Shown: positions 32,606 to 40,481 of the stretch, in pieces | Position numbering within the stretch: position 1 is the stretch's first letter | How the letters are laid out: each line of letters begins with the position of its first letter | Source of the DNA: a virus | Length of the DNA stretch: 45,317 nt | Reading direction: 5' to 3' (one strand) | Virus record (IMG/VR): IMGVR_UViG_3300006987_000001 | Location: 1-45,317 of that record | Translations under genes and position numbers: made by a program | Notes under the pieces: generated by a model | The model's database searches: none | What the model saw: only the letters and a program-made list of their open reading frames with translations | What the model was told of the DNA's origin: nothing

Positions 32606-34981
32606 TTACTCGCCAGCCTGCTGCCCCATCACTTGCTGCATCATAGCGGCTTCTTCTGGTGACATTGGCGCTTGTCCGTCTTCGCCAGCGGGCACCTCAC
32701 CCTCTGGCATGACTGGCTGTTCTTGTGTTGGCGGCTCTGGTTGCTGCGGCTGTGCTGGCAGGTCGGTCTGCATCGGTACTGGTGCTTGTTCAACTGGTTG
32801 ACCTTGCGCCTCTAACTGATCGCTGCCCGGCTGTGTTGGCTGTGTACCGTTCATTATGTTGTCCATATTGCTAATGAGGTCGTCAGCAATATTACTAAGG
32901 TCAGCGTTATCAACCACCAGTCCAGCGGCTTCGAGGTACTTAACCAGTGCTTCAGCCTGAGCGCGACGGGCATTGGCTTTCTCACGCTCGCCTTCACGGT
33001 TGTATTGGTTGGCACGCGAGTTGTCAAGGTTGATTGCTGATTTCTGCTTCGCCATTTCAAGCTCTTGTAGCGCTTCCTGCATTGCTTGCTGCTTCGCTTG
33101 CTCTTCTTTTTCACCCTCTTCACGCGCTTGTTTGTCATCTTCGTTCTCATCAATCGGTGGCAGTCCTGAAATCTCACGCAGCTTGCTAGATAGGCGCTCT
33201 TTGTTTGGCAGGTCTTGCAAGTCGATAGCCATTTCAATAAAGCCAATCGCTATTGCTGGATCACCTGTTGCTTGTGTTATCTGTGCTGATACGTTCATCA
33301 ACTGCTCGGACAAGGCTTGACGCATGGTTTGTCTGTAGTCACGCTCGGATATCACAAAGTCTGCTTGCGTCGCGGTAATGTCTGTCTCTGGCGTCTCGTT
33401 CAATACCACAAAATCTTTTTCACCAGGGTTCTTAATGTCACTGGTTACGCGAAACTGCATCTTACGATTGATGTACTGCTCACACAGCGATAGCACAAGC
33501 TCACCTTCTAGCTGGTGCGCCAGTTGGTGATTGTCGATGATAGGTGTTGTGATAACGGTGCCTTGCTCTTGCAAAGACTGAATAGCGATACCTGATAGAG
33601 CGCTGTTACCCATACCACGGTTTTCGCTGGTCACGCCGCTAATCTGTTTTAAGTACGCGCTGTCCATTTCAGCGAACTGTACATGCGGTCCTGCCAGCGA
33701 TTGATTGTCGCGAATCTCAAAGCGTGAGCCTTTTTTAACTTCGATATATCCATTAACTTTAGCGACTTGCTTGATAGCATCATCTTTATCTTCGACCGCA
33801 CCTTCATCTGCAACCACTTGACGGGTTGCCATCATAAATAGCGCTTGGTTCTTACGTTGGTTTAAGTCCGACTGTGGATCAACAATCTGACGCACGACGC
33901 CGTATGGTGACTTAGTAGTCTTATCGATGAATGCTAAGCGGCGCACGAATGGATAGCGGTTATGCTTATAGATAGACTTGCCATGGTACAAAACGGTGGT
34001 GGCGGTATAGATAGCCATGTACATTTGCTCGCGCACTGTCTCGCGCTTCTTAGCGCCTTCTTCTAGTGCCAGCAAATGCTTTTCGTTCTTACTGTTGAAT
34101 ATCTGCCCGGTCAATCCGCCAGCGTTAGCTAGCAGCTCAACTCGTTCGGTTTTGCGATACCACATTTCCCATACACGCACAGCGCGGCGCGTTGATGAGT
34201 AGTGACCACCCATGATGCTCATTGAGCCTGAGCGCACCACGTTAATATTGCTGTCGCTACACGCACTGGAGCGACGTGAGTTGTTATATAAATTATTGCC
34301 GTCATCGCCCACTTGGTCAAACATCAAGTCATCATCAAGCTCTTGGTACTCGCCAGCGTCCGCTTCAATCTCTTCTTTCTTTTTCGGGAACCACTGCTCA
34401 AGCGTCTCAATATCAATAATCTTTGTGGCCCACAAGTAGCGGTTGTCTGATAAGTCCGCTTTGACCGACTGACCATCGATTAAAATGTTTTGCCAATTCT
34501 CATAGTTCAGCTGAATCATCAGCTCACCATCCTCGTTTGGCTCTACACTGATACGGGTCCAGCCCTCGCCAGTCTTGACACAATCCTCAAATGCGGCACT
34601 GCGCTGCCACTTTGCCTTGTTGATATCATCAACATACTTGATGAGCTTGGTCTTTAACTGGGCTGGCTCGACATCATCAGCGGTACGCGGTAGCACATTC
34701 CAGTCACTACGGGCTCGGCGCTCACTACCAATGATCCAATCGACGGCTGGCTTGATCTCGTTATAGGTACGCGGCTTTTGATTGCGCTCAGCATAGACTT
34801 GTTTTTCTTCATCGCTGAATTGATGCCCGTCATAGAAGCGCTCATCGCGTGCCCGCAGTGCCCGACCTTCTGCTTGTGCTTCGCGCTCGTACTCATACAT
34901 ATCATGCGCCCACACAAGAAACTTGCCGTCCTTTGTTAGCTTAAAGTCGTCATCTAGTCCGTGTGTCGCTTGATTACTCAT
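32606..34981 (-). CDS. Portal protein, P22-like
   Basis: This 791-aa protein forms the dodecameric channel for DNA at one head vertex. The N-terminal part matches P22-type portal proteins: RFYDGHQFSDEEKQVYAERN, KPRTYNEIKPAVDWIIGSE, then RRARSDWNVLPRTADD and FEDCVKTGEGWTRISVE. The length is close to P22 gp1 (725 aa). The C-terminal 120 residues are a Gln/Glu-rich helix followed by a Pro/Gln-rich tail (about 710-790), reminiscent of the P22 portal barrel region. The start overlaps the stop of the 145-aa gene by ATGA, indicating translational coupling. Large terminase lies three genes upstream and the scaffold downstream. Confidence 0.9.
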   Translation of the reverse strand: MSNQATHGLDDDFKLTKDGKFLVWAHDMYEYEREAQAEGRALRARDERFYDGHQFSDEEKQVYAERNQKPRTYNEIKPAVDWIIGSERRARSDWNVLPRTADDVEPAQLKTKLIKYVDDINKAKWQRSAAFEDCVKTGEGWTRISVEPNEDGELMIQLNYENWQNILIDGQSVKADLSDNRYLWATKIIDIETLEQWFPKKKEEIEADAGEYQELDDDLMFDQVGDDGNNLYNNSRRSSACSDSNINVVRSGSMSIMGGHYSSTRRAVRVWEMWYRKTERVELLANAGGLTGQIFNSKNEKHLLALEEGAKKRETVREQMYMAIYTATTVLYHGKSIYKHNRYPFVRRLAFIDKTTKSPYGVVRQIVDPQSDLNQRKNQALFMMATRQVVADEGAVEDKDDAIKQVAKVNGYIEVKKGSRFEIRDNQSLAGPHVQFAEMDSAYLKQISGVTSENRGMGNSALSGIAIQSLQEQGTVITTPIIDNHQLAHQLEGELVLSLCEQYINRKMQFRVTSDIKNPGEKDFVVLNETPETDITATQADFVISERDYRQTMRQALSEQLMNVSAQITQATGDPAIAIGFIEMAIDLQDLPNKERLSSKLREISGLPPIDENEDDKQAREEGEKEEQAKQQAMQEALQELEMAKQKSAINLDNSRANQYNREGEREKANARRAQAEALVKYLEAAGLVVDNADLSNIADDLISNMDNIMNGTQPTQPGSDQLEAQGQPVEQAPVPMQTDLPAQPQQPEPPTQEQPVMPEGEVPAGEDGQAPMSPEEAAMMQQVMGQQAGE

Positions 34982-35415
34982 GAGTTGGCAATATCCATTA
35001 GTCCGGTGGTAAAGGTTTCTTCACCTTCAAAATATTTGTCTAGCGCCTTGCGGTTTAAATCTTCGCCTTCAGGCTTGTGCATGACCAGCTGATCGATGTT
35101 TTCTAGTAAGCAGTCCATGACGATATGCTTCTCACGCTCTGCTGCATGACCATTCCACAAGTATTGAGCGCAGTCCTCTGCGGTATCTGCTAAGAACTTG
35201 CCGTCCTTGTCGCGCAACTGGTACGCCTGATTGCGGCGCACAGCGATATAAGACTTGCCAATGCCAAACGCACGACGACAAAGTATCAATGCAGCATCGT
35301 TGGCAGTTGCGCCTTCGTCCGCCTCAAAGAACACGTTTGAGATAAACGCTTGCAAGCCATAGCCCTTTTTAACTACTGCTGGTGCTGGCACGCCGTATCG
35401 TATGGTTAGTGACAT
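34978..35415 (-). CDS. Hypothetical protein upstream of portal, 145 aa
   Basis: This 145-aa protein is translated in a coupled chain: it overlaps the 56-aa gene upstream by 10 bases and the portal by 4. It has a mixed alpha/beta sequence with a short hydrophobic N-terminus (MSLTIRYGVPAPAVV) and a region LILCRRAFGIGKSYIAVRRN. The resemblance of FGIGKS to a P-loop is superficial, as the rest of a Walker site is missing. No family is recognised. Position suggests a packaging or head-assembly helper. AAGGAT precedes ATG 35415. Confidence 0.6.
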   Translation of the reverse strand: MSLTIRYGVPAPAVVKKGYGLQAFISNVFFEADEGATANDAALILCRRAFGIGKSYIAVRRNQAYQLRDKDGKFLADTAEDCAQYLWNGHAAEREKHIVMDCLLENIDQLVMHKPEGEDLNRKALDKYFEGEETFTTGLMDIANS

Positions 35416-35576
35416 TGCTTATCCTTTAATTGCTTAATGAGTTTCTTAGCATCCGCATTACCATTGTTCGCACGCTTCTGTAGCGTCTCTAAGCTGTAGT
35501 CGCTCAATGCCTTGCTAACATTCTTGCCCTGCGCTCTGCCAAACAGCACGCTATTGGGTATCTGGTAATGCGTCAT
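35406..35576 (-). CDS. Small hypothetical protein, 56 aa
   Basis: This is a short basic helical protein (MTHYQIPNSVLFGRAQGKNV, then LQKRANNGNADAKKLIKQLK). A GTG five codons upstream (35591) lies beside the terminator at 35592-35616, so I prefer ATG 35576, though its ribosome site (GGGA, 9 bases away) is modest. It overlaps the following 145-aa gene by 10 bases, which favours real translation. Lysine richness suggests nucleic-acid contact, but no function can be assigned. Confidence 0.5.
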   Translation of the reverse strand: MTHYQIPNSVLFGRAQGKNVSKALSDYSLETLQKRANNGNADAKKLIKQLKDKQCH

Positions 35577-35591
35577 GGTTGTTTTTCCCAC

Positions 35592-35616
35592 AAAAAGCCA
35601 CCAGTTAAGGTGGCTT
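35592..35616 (-). terminator. Intrinsic terminator between the gp49/gp66 gene and portal group
   Basis: Leftward, AAGCCACC pairs perfectly with GGTGGCTT around TTAACT, followed by TTTTTGT. Confidence 0.85.
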
Positions 35617-35632
35617 ATGATGTTTGGTTCAC

Positions 35633-36109
35633 CTAGTCGCTAATAGCTTCTGCATTCGCAACACGAATACTCAATACATCTAAATACTCTTTCATATATC
35701 TCTTCTGTTGTTTTAATAAAACCCATTCATCACCTGCGATGAAACTAGGCTGAGGCTTATCTAAAAACACGCTAAGCTTATCGAGGCGGTCTTTTAACTG
35801 ACCCTGTTCTTTGTGCATACGCCCCAAATAAGTATCTACTGCGCTGGCACGATAGCGGTCATTAGCAAGCAAGTAACCTTCAAGCGGCCACAGTTTATCC
35901 ACAGCTTGTTCCAGCGCATACTTTTCGCCAATAGCTTTATCGTACTTAGCTGGATCAACGCAAGCAGACTCGCCAGTGACGCCATAGCCACAAGGTAACG
36001 TGATTACGCAATGCGTTAATGTACCAACTGGGTTTGTGTAAACGACTTCGCTTTTAGCAATTAAATCTTCCAAGCTTTCTTTGGTGACACTGTTCGGTAG
36101 CTCTGACAT
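35633..36109 (-). CDS. N4 gp49 / Sf6 gp66 family protein with C-terminal helical extension
   Basis: The first 85 residues follow the N4 gp49/phage Sf6 gene 66 family: LTHCVITLPCGYGVTGESAC, VDPAKYDKAIGEKYALEQAV, and KLWPLEGYLL. The function of that family is not known; it is common in temperate and lytic phages. After it comes a helical segment of about 50 residues (RMHKEQGQLKDRLDKLSVFL), resembling a small domain that is attached to many phage proteins of this kind. AAGGAT lies before ATG 36109, 11 bases after the large terminase stop. It has two cysteines in the first domain. Confidence 0.75.
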   Translation of the reverse strand: MSELPNSVTKESLEDLIAKSEVVYTNPVGTLTHCVITLPCGYGVTGESACVDPAKYDKAIGEKYALEQAVDKLWPLEGYLLANDRYRASAVDTYLGRMHKEQGQLKDRLDKLSVFLDKPQPSFIAGDEWVLLKQQKRYMKEYLDVLSIRVANAEAISD

Positions 36110-36120
36110 ATCTTTATCCT

Positions 36121-37647
36121 TTATAAAACCGTTGTATTGTTATTAACTCGATTGCGTCCTGCTCGCGGCTTGACCTTGGCATGTCTTAACATCATCACGC
36201 CGTAGCGTGTGGCATCCATCAAGTCATCGTATAGCTTCTTGATCTTGCCTTTGTCTCGATGATAGGTGCGGCGTTCGTCCTGCCACTCAGTACAATCACT
36301 GAACACCAGCAATCTGCCAGTCTCCATGCGCTGTAGTATTTCCATGAGGCCTGCTTCAACGCCATTACTACCATCATCATGCGTGGCATTTTCATCCAGC
36401 ATGTTGACGCCTTCGTCGCGGTACTGCTCAGCGAGTGTTAAGCCGCTGCCTTTGTCATGCTGATAACCGTCATGCGGCCATGCGACTGGCTGCCATGATC
36501 CGTTATCGTTAAAGTGTGGCGCGTGCTCGCGTGGTGTGCGCTCACGTGCTGCATATTCGTCCGTGACATAAACAATGTCGTTGTCTCTATCCCATGCCAG
36601 CGTAACGCACGTCGTTGGATGGTCCCATCCAAAGTCCATACCTTTGATTTGCGGCCAGTGTGCTGGTATATCGAAACGCTCAACGATGATTTCATCTTCA
36701 TCAATCGGATAGATGAGACCACTGCCAGCGTAAGGTATGCCTTCCATCCGCGCTTTATGCTCATGCTTAGGGAATAACGCTAAGTAATTCGCTTTGTCAT
36801 CATCTGTTAAATGCGGTGCGTCGTTCCAAGTAGCGCGAGTAACACTGGTAATTCCTTCATCGGCTTTCTCGATGAAGTTCTTGACCATCGGTGTTACGCC
36901 CATCAATGGCGTAAACGTGATGTAAATCAAACCTCGTGTCGTTGCTGTCCGCGTCAAACACTCGGTATAAACTTCTTCAGGCGGCTCTTCATCCAGATGG
37001 ATGTAGTGCATCGCCGTACCTTCAAAGCTTCCTCGCCCTTGTTGGTACGACTTAAGGCCAATGTACGACCAACCACCGCTGGCATGTTTGACCTTAACTG
37101 TATCGATTAAGTCAGCAACGCCAGACTTCCATCTGATTGATTTTTGGTCAATCAGGTGAATCGGTATGATGCCAGTGCCATCTACGGTCTTTTTCTTACC
37201 ACCATCTTTAAAGACGACGTTACCAAACAGCTCGACTTGCAGAATATCGCGTGTCGTCTCATTGGTCTTGCCAGCAATCCAGCCCTTCGTTGGATGGTCA
37301 AAACGCCTGCCTATCCACCAATCAGGATAAAGGCCGGTAGCGTGCAAAGTATCTTCATACGTGCCTGCAATCGTCTTGCCAACTCGGTTGCCAGCCATAA
37401 ATAGGCGTGAGCCGTAGTAAGCTCCGTCGCTAAAGAACGATAAGTGCTTGGTATAACCATGCCTTGCAAACGGTCCTTCATTGGGGAATAACTCGTTGAG
37501 CTTGTACTTCTTGCGCTTCTTAATCTCTTTAATGATATTAATGAGCGCAATTTTTTGCTTAGCAGTGAGCTTCTTTAAATCTGGCAATCTGCTGGCAAGT
37601 TCGCTAAGACTTGAGTAGCTGCTCCAAGTAGGCGTTAAGCTGCTCAT
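36121..37647 (-). CDS. Terminase large subunit
   Basis: This 508-aa motor and nuclease packages DNA into the head. The ATPase part has Walker A AGNRVGKT (residues 85-92) and Walker B IHLDEEPPEE (D219, E220 as catalytic acid). The RNase H-like nuclease has D338 in GMDFGWDHPTT and D478 in LMDATRYGVM, with further acidic residues between. The length and order match P22/Sf6-type large terminases. The start overlaps the small terminase gene by 44 bases, with GAGGA before ATG, so the pair is coupled. Homology with headful-packaging (pac) phages is suggested but not settled by the sequence. Confidence 0.93.
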   Translation of the reverse strand: MSSLTPTWSSYSSLSELASRLPDLKKLTAKQKIALINIIKEIKKRKKYKLNELFPNEGPFARHGYTKHLSFFSDGAYYGSRLFMAGNRVGKTIAGTYEDTLHATGLYPDWWIGRRFDHPTKGWIAGKTNETTRDILQVELFGNVVFKDGGKKKTVDGTGIIPIHLIDQKSIRWKSGVADLIDTVKVKHASGGWSYIGLKSYQQGRGSFEGTAMHYIHLDEEPPEEVYTECLTRTATTRGLIYITFTPLMGVTPMVKNFIEKADEGITSVTRATWNDAPHLTDDDKANYLALFPKHEHKARMEGIPYAGSGLIYPIDEDEIIVERFDIPAHWPQIKGMDFGWDHPTTCVTLAWDRDNDIVYVTDEYAARERTPREHAPHFNDNGSWQPVAWPHDGYQHDKGSGLTLAEQYRDEGVNMLDENATHDDGSNGVEAGLMEILQRMETGRLLVFSDCTEWQDERRTYHRDKGKIKKLYDDLMDATRYGVMMLRHAKVKPRAGRNRVNNNTTVL

Positions 37648-38266
37648 CTGTCATGTCCTCTACGTTTCTGCCGCTGCCAGACTCTCTACGTTCTGCTGCC
37701 TCCATCAGTTTTTTGCGCTGCTCAAGCTCAAGCGTCGCTATGCTTTGTTTGATTAGCTGCATCTCAAGCTTAGCAATCAAGTTAATCAGCCGGGCTTCTT
37801 CGTTTGCCCAGTCTCGTGTGCGATAAACCCTAGTGCGTTTTAACGGCTCTGACTCCTGACCGCCATAATCATCTTCATCGGGGTCATAGTATTCACCGCA
37901 TCTGACTGCATCTTTAGCGCGAGCTTTCTTAACGACGTCTTCATCTTCTTCATCTGCTAGTGTTTCGTCTTTGATTTCATCAAGCTGTGGCGTATCACCC
38001 TGCGCCTTACGATAAGCCAAGCAATTAGCAAGCTGTATGCGTGCAATTGCCAGCTCACGACTGACATCACCTTGCATTGCCTGAGCTTCATCTAACTGCT
38101 CATCGGTAAAGATACGGCTATACATGCCATGACGTAAGCCATGCTTATTGCCTTTTGGTGCGCCGGGAGATAAGCCGCCATGTAAACGGCAGCGCCTCTT
38201 ACCTTCGACCGGTGTTTTCTTGCAAGGCTTGCCAGCTCGTGTTTTAGCACCGCATTTATCTGCCAT
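37604..38266 (-). CDS. Terminase small subunit
   Basis: This 220-aa protein should recognise the packaging site and load the large subunit. It starts with a zinc-ribbon-like segment CGAKTRAGKPCKKTPVEGKR, CRLHGGLSPGAPKGN, the CxxKT-C-C-HGGxSxG signature seen in many small terminases of this type. A helical coiled middle (EEARLINLIAKLEMQLIKQS) and an acidic C-terminal helix (MTDEQLNAYLEQLLKS) follow, which usually bind the large subunit. AGAGAGGTG precedes ATG 38266. It overlaps the large subunit gene by 44 bases. Confidence 0.82.
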   Translation of the reverse strand: MADKCGAKTRAGKPCKKTPVEGKRRCRLHGGLSPGAPKGNKHGLRHGMYSRIFTDEQLDEAQAMQGDVSRELAIARIQLANCLAYRKAQGDTPQLDEIKDETLADEEDEDVVKKARAKDAVRCGEYYDPDEDDYGGQESEPLKRTRVYRTRDWANEEARLINLIAKLEMQLIKQSIATLELEQRKKLMEAAERRESGSGRNVEDMTDEQLNAYLEQLLKS

Positions 38267-38296
38267 GCTTGCACCTCTCTGGTTTACCTCGCATGT

Positions 38297-38331
38297 AAAA
38301 AAGACTCACAGCAAACAGATACTTATGAGTC
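38297..38331 (-). terminator. Terminator after the fibre-like gene
   Basis: Leftward, GACTCA pairs with TGAGTC across a long loop, then six T. It lies between the 287-aa fibre-like gene and small terminase. Confidence 0.7.
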
Positions 38332-38338
38332 AAAAGAG

Positions 38339-39202
38339 TTATGGGTTGTTTGTTTGTGCTGGCGCGTCTGCGCTAGTGTCTTGAGTTGGCATCACTGGTG
38401 GCTCTTTTGGTAACTCATGTAAACGCAAGCTGATAAAACGTCCAACCGGGATGTCACGAGGTTTAGTTAAGTTTGCGACGATATCGCCTGTTTCATCGTC
38501 AAACTTTTTAGCGTAAGTCTTGATACTTAAATCGTTGTTTGCTAACTGCTTATAAACGACTGCAACAAGCACATTACCGTTCGCGTCTTTTGGTGTCTCT
38601 ATGTACCAGCCTTCTTGAGCAAACCCGAGCGAGCCTTTGACTAAGTAATCACCTACGCCTAACTTTTCAAACGTGATGCCACCTTGTTGCTCAGCATCAT
38701 GATTTAAACCTATTTTGTTGTCATACATATCAACAACTGGGCTTGCGCCCTTCAAGAAGCCGTTTGCATCTTTTGTTGCGTTCAAAGTAGTATAAAGATC
38801 ACCCGCAACAATCGTCCCGTCATATATCGAAGTGAAAAATCTAACTTTGCCGTTTTTTAGCGATATACCTGCCTTATCAATCTCTGTGTTTATGAAAATA
38901 CCGCATGAGTATTGCAAGACGATTGAGTTTTCACCGCTTGCTGTAAAAAAGTGAGAGCCGTTTTGGGTTGCTGCCCTTATCAACGCAGCAGGATCGTTTT
39001 GTGAATATGCGTGTTTAGACATACCGCCAACCCCTGTTTCTGCAACTCCGTAAAGTGATATTTCGGGTACGTTACCCACGCCTTTACCAACTAAGCGACT
39101 AGCTGCATTGGTCTGGTCGCTAAAGTTAGCGTTAATCTTAATATTAGCGCTTCGCGGCGTATCACCGCCCGGTACTGTCACGTCAACTTTTTGAATAGCC
39201 AT
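38339..39202 (-). CDS. Tail fibre/tailspike-type protein, 287 aa
   Basis: This is the first gene behind the late-control region. The C-terminal 110 residues (YLVKGSLGFAQEGWYIETPK, DANGNVLVAVVYKQ, IKTYAKKFDD, IPVGRFISLRLHE) follow the pattern of the C-terminal domain of enterobacterial prophage tail-fibre proteins (GWRLAVPRDENNQPLIWV type). The N-terminus lacks an obvious anchor and the last 20 residues are a Pro/Ala tail. I set the start at ATG 39202 (MAIQKVDVTV) because GGTGA precedes it; a longer reading from 39229 would begin inside a terminator. A fibre gene ahead of terminase, 13 kb from the tail genes, is an unusual position. Confidence 0.65.
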   Translation of the reverse strand: MAIQKVDVTVPGGDTPRSANIKINANFSDQTNAASRLVGKGVGNVPEISLYGVAETGVGGMSKHAYSQNDPAALIRAATQNGSHFFTASGENSIVLQYSCGIFINTEIDKAGISLKNGKVRFFTSIYDGTIVAGDLYTTLNATKDANGFLKGASPVVDMYDNKIGLNHDAEQQGGITFEKLGVGDYLVKGSLGFAQEGWYIETPKDANGNVLVAVVYKQLANNDLSIKTYAKKFDDETGDIVANLTKPRDIPVGRFISLRLHELPKEPPVMPTQDTSADAPAQTNNP

Positions 39203-39213
39203 AAAATCACCCA

Positions 39214-39247
39214 CAAAAAAAGCCCACACCGATTAAGGTATGAGCTT
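39214..39247 (-). terminator. Terminator in the late leader, possible tR' equivalent
   Basis: Leftward, AAGCTCATACC pairs (two mismatches) with GGTGTGGGCTT around TTAATC, followed by seven T. It stands between the Q gene and the first late gene, only 12 bases before that gene's start codon. Confidence 0.8.
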
Positions 39248-39321
39248 TTTAGAATATGTTTAGTGCGGCAAGTCTGGCGGATTGCGAATACACAACCTCT
39301 TATCCATCGACCTACCCGTTC

Positions 39322-39330
39322 ACGATAGCA
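39322..39330 (-). promoter_or_regulatory. Candidate late promoter (pR'-like)
   Basis: In the non-coding stretch 39248-39474, leftward TGC-TATCGT is the best extended -10. It would start transcription near 39315 and give a leader of about 100 nt ending at the terminator 39214-39247. The -35 is poor. An alternative with TTGATT and TAACTT at 17-bp spacing lies just upstream. A Q-binding site should lie close by but I cannot define it. Confidence 0.35.
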
Positions 39331-39474
39331 CAAAGTTACCCCAAGTCGTGCCAATAATCAAGCTATTTTAAACCTGAAACGTAAATTAACGCGAATTGAC
39401 TTGATATATTCGTTCATGGGGTTGAGTTGCTGGCGGGTGTGGGGCTTGACTGCGTATATTAAGTGACACATAGT

Positions 39475-39930
39475 TTAAGCCAGCTCCAAAATAGCCTCAT
39501 AAATATGCCGTTCCGCATTACTCAAGTGCCTCTGCACCTTCCGAACATGAGCCTGTATCTTCGTGTCCTCGCCATACTCATACTTACTGACTACTGACTT
39601 ACTCAAGCGAGTATAAGACATACCATACAAGTAATAACGACGTATAAGGCTTGCCCACATCATAAGCTCTTTGTCACCTGACTGTCTCATGCCAGCCAGC
39701 TCGCGGTCTATCAGTGTGTAATACGCCTGATCGTCCATATTCCACAGTACCGGGCGAATACTTGCGCTCTGCTGCTCTACATTATCACGCATGATAATTG
39801 CACACGGCGATTGATACCCTAGATGACCGCCTACAGTACCGCGATTATTACAAAAGTCACCCCATCCAGTCAGCCAGCCTTGCACCTCTAATAAATCAGT
39901 TACCGCAGATTTTTCAATAGTATCGCTCAT
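39475..39930 (-). CDS. Late antiterminator, Q-type
   Basis: This 151-aa protein matches the layout of the Phage_antitermQ (DLP12 Q) family: an N-terminal WLTGWGDFCNN motif, a middle GYQSPCAIIM stretch, acidic ELAGMRQSGDKELMMWASL, and a helix-turn-helix-like end YYLYGMSYTRLSKS with VRKVQRHLSNAERHIYEAIL. Q proteins bind near the late promoter and make RNA polymerase ignore terminators. The gene is the last of the early operon and is followed by a 228-bp non-coding region with promoter- and terminator-like signals, which is exactly where Q should act. GAGGG precedes ATG 39930. Confidence 0.82.
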   Translation of the reverse strand: MSDTIEKSAVTDLLEVQGWLTGWGDFCNNRGTVGGHLGYQSPCAIIMRDNVEQQSASIRPVLWNMDDQAYYTLIDRELAGMRQSGDKELMMWASLIRRYYLYGMSYTRLSKSVVSKYEYGEDTKIQAHVRKVQRHLSNAERHIYEAILELA

Positions 39931-39969
39931 GTGTCGCCCTCAAATTGATGCTTTTTATTTAGGCAAAAA

Positions 39970-40200
39970 CTACTTAATGCCGTTGCGATTGATATTGCTA
40001 TTCTTCCAGTCACCGGCATAAAAACCGTAACCTATTAGCGTGCACTTACTACCTAGATGCTCACCCCATAAATCTTCGCCCCTATGGTGCTCTCTGCTCA
40101 ATATCACCTCAAAAGCATTCGCATTACCATCCGAGTCAACGGCGGCACTAATATATTTTTTGTCCAGCTTCTTAAGATGCGCCCGCGTTAATAGTTTCAC
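39970..40200 (-). CDS. Hypothetical protein, 76 aa
   Basis: A 76-aa protein with a GTG start that overlaps the stop of the preceding gene in GTGA; GGAGG lies 7 bases upstream. The sequence is basic at the start (LLTRAHLKKLDKKYISAAVD) and then mixed (FEVILSREHHRGEDLWGEHL), with an ending AGDWKNSNINRNGIK. No family is recognised. It stands between a 94-aa unknown and Q in the early operon, the lambda nin-like position for small accessory genes. Confidence 0.6.
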   Translation of the reverse strand: MKLLTRAHLKKLDKKYISAAVDSDGNANAFEVILSREHHRGEDLWGEHLGSKCTLIGYGFYAGDWKNSNINRNGIK

Positions 40201-40481
40201 TCGCTCACCTCCGCAAACATCGCCTCAATCTCTAAATAACGATTGAGCGTATCGCGTGCCTCAGTAACGTCTTTAATCTTATCTTTGTTGCCGCGCTTGC
40301 CAGCGTCCATCAACTTCTTTAGCGCATGATGTAACGCTCCGCTATCGTCTTTCACCTTCCAAACACGGCAGAATAAATAAGTGTCCATTTCATTGAAGTC
40401 GCTAACATCTTTGAAGTAATGCGCGTGCTTGCGCTGTACTGGCATTATCTTATCGGCTGTTCTTGCTTGATTATCACTCAC
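40197..40481 (-). CDS. Hypothetical protein, 94 aa
   Basis: A 94-aa helical protein with a GTG start overlapping the resolvase stop by four bases and preceded by AAGGAG. It contains CRVWKVKDDSGALHHALKKL and an acidic C-terminal helix (LNRYLEIEAMFAEVSE). The length and the lack of hydrophobic segments suggest a soluble cytoplasmic protein. No family is recognised. Translational coupling to the RuvC-like gene may indicate a related role in DNA processing, but that is only context. Confidence 0.6.
   Translation of the reverse strand: MSDNQARTADKIMPVQRKHAHYFKDVSDFNEMDTYLFCRVWKVKDDSGALHHALKKLMDAGKRGNKDKIKDVTEARDTLNRYLEIEAMFAEVSE

Noticed and set aside
34978-35415. P-loop ATPase in the 145-aa protein
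   Set aside because: FGIGKS lacks the rest of a Walker A motif and no Walker B follows.
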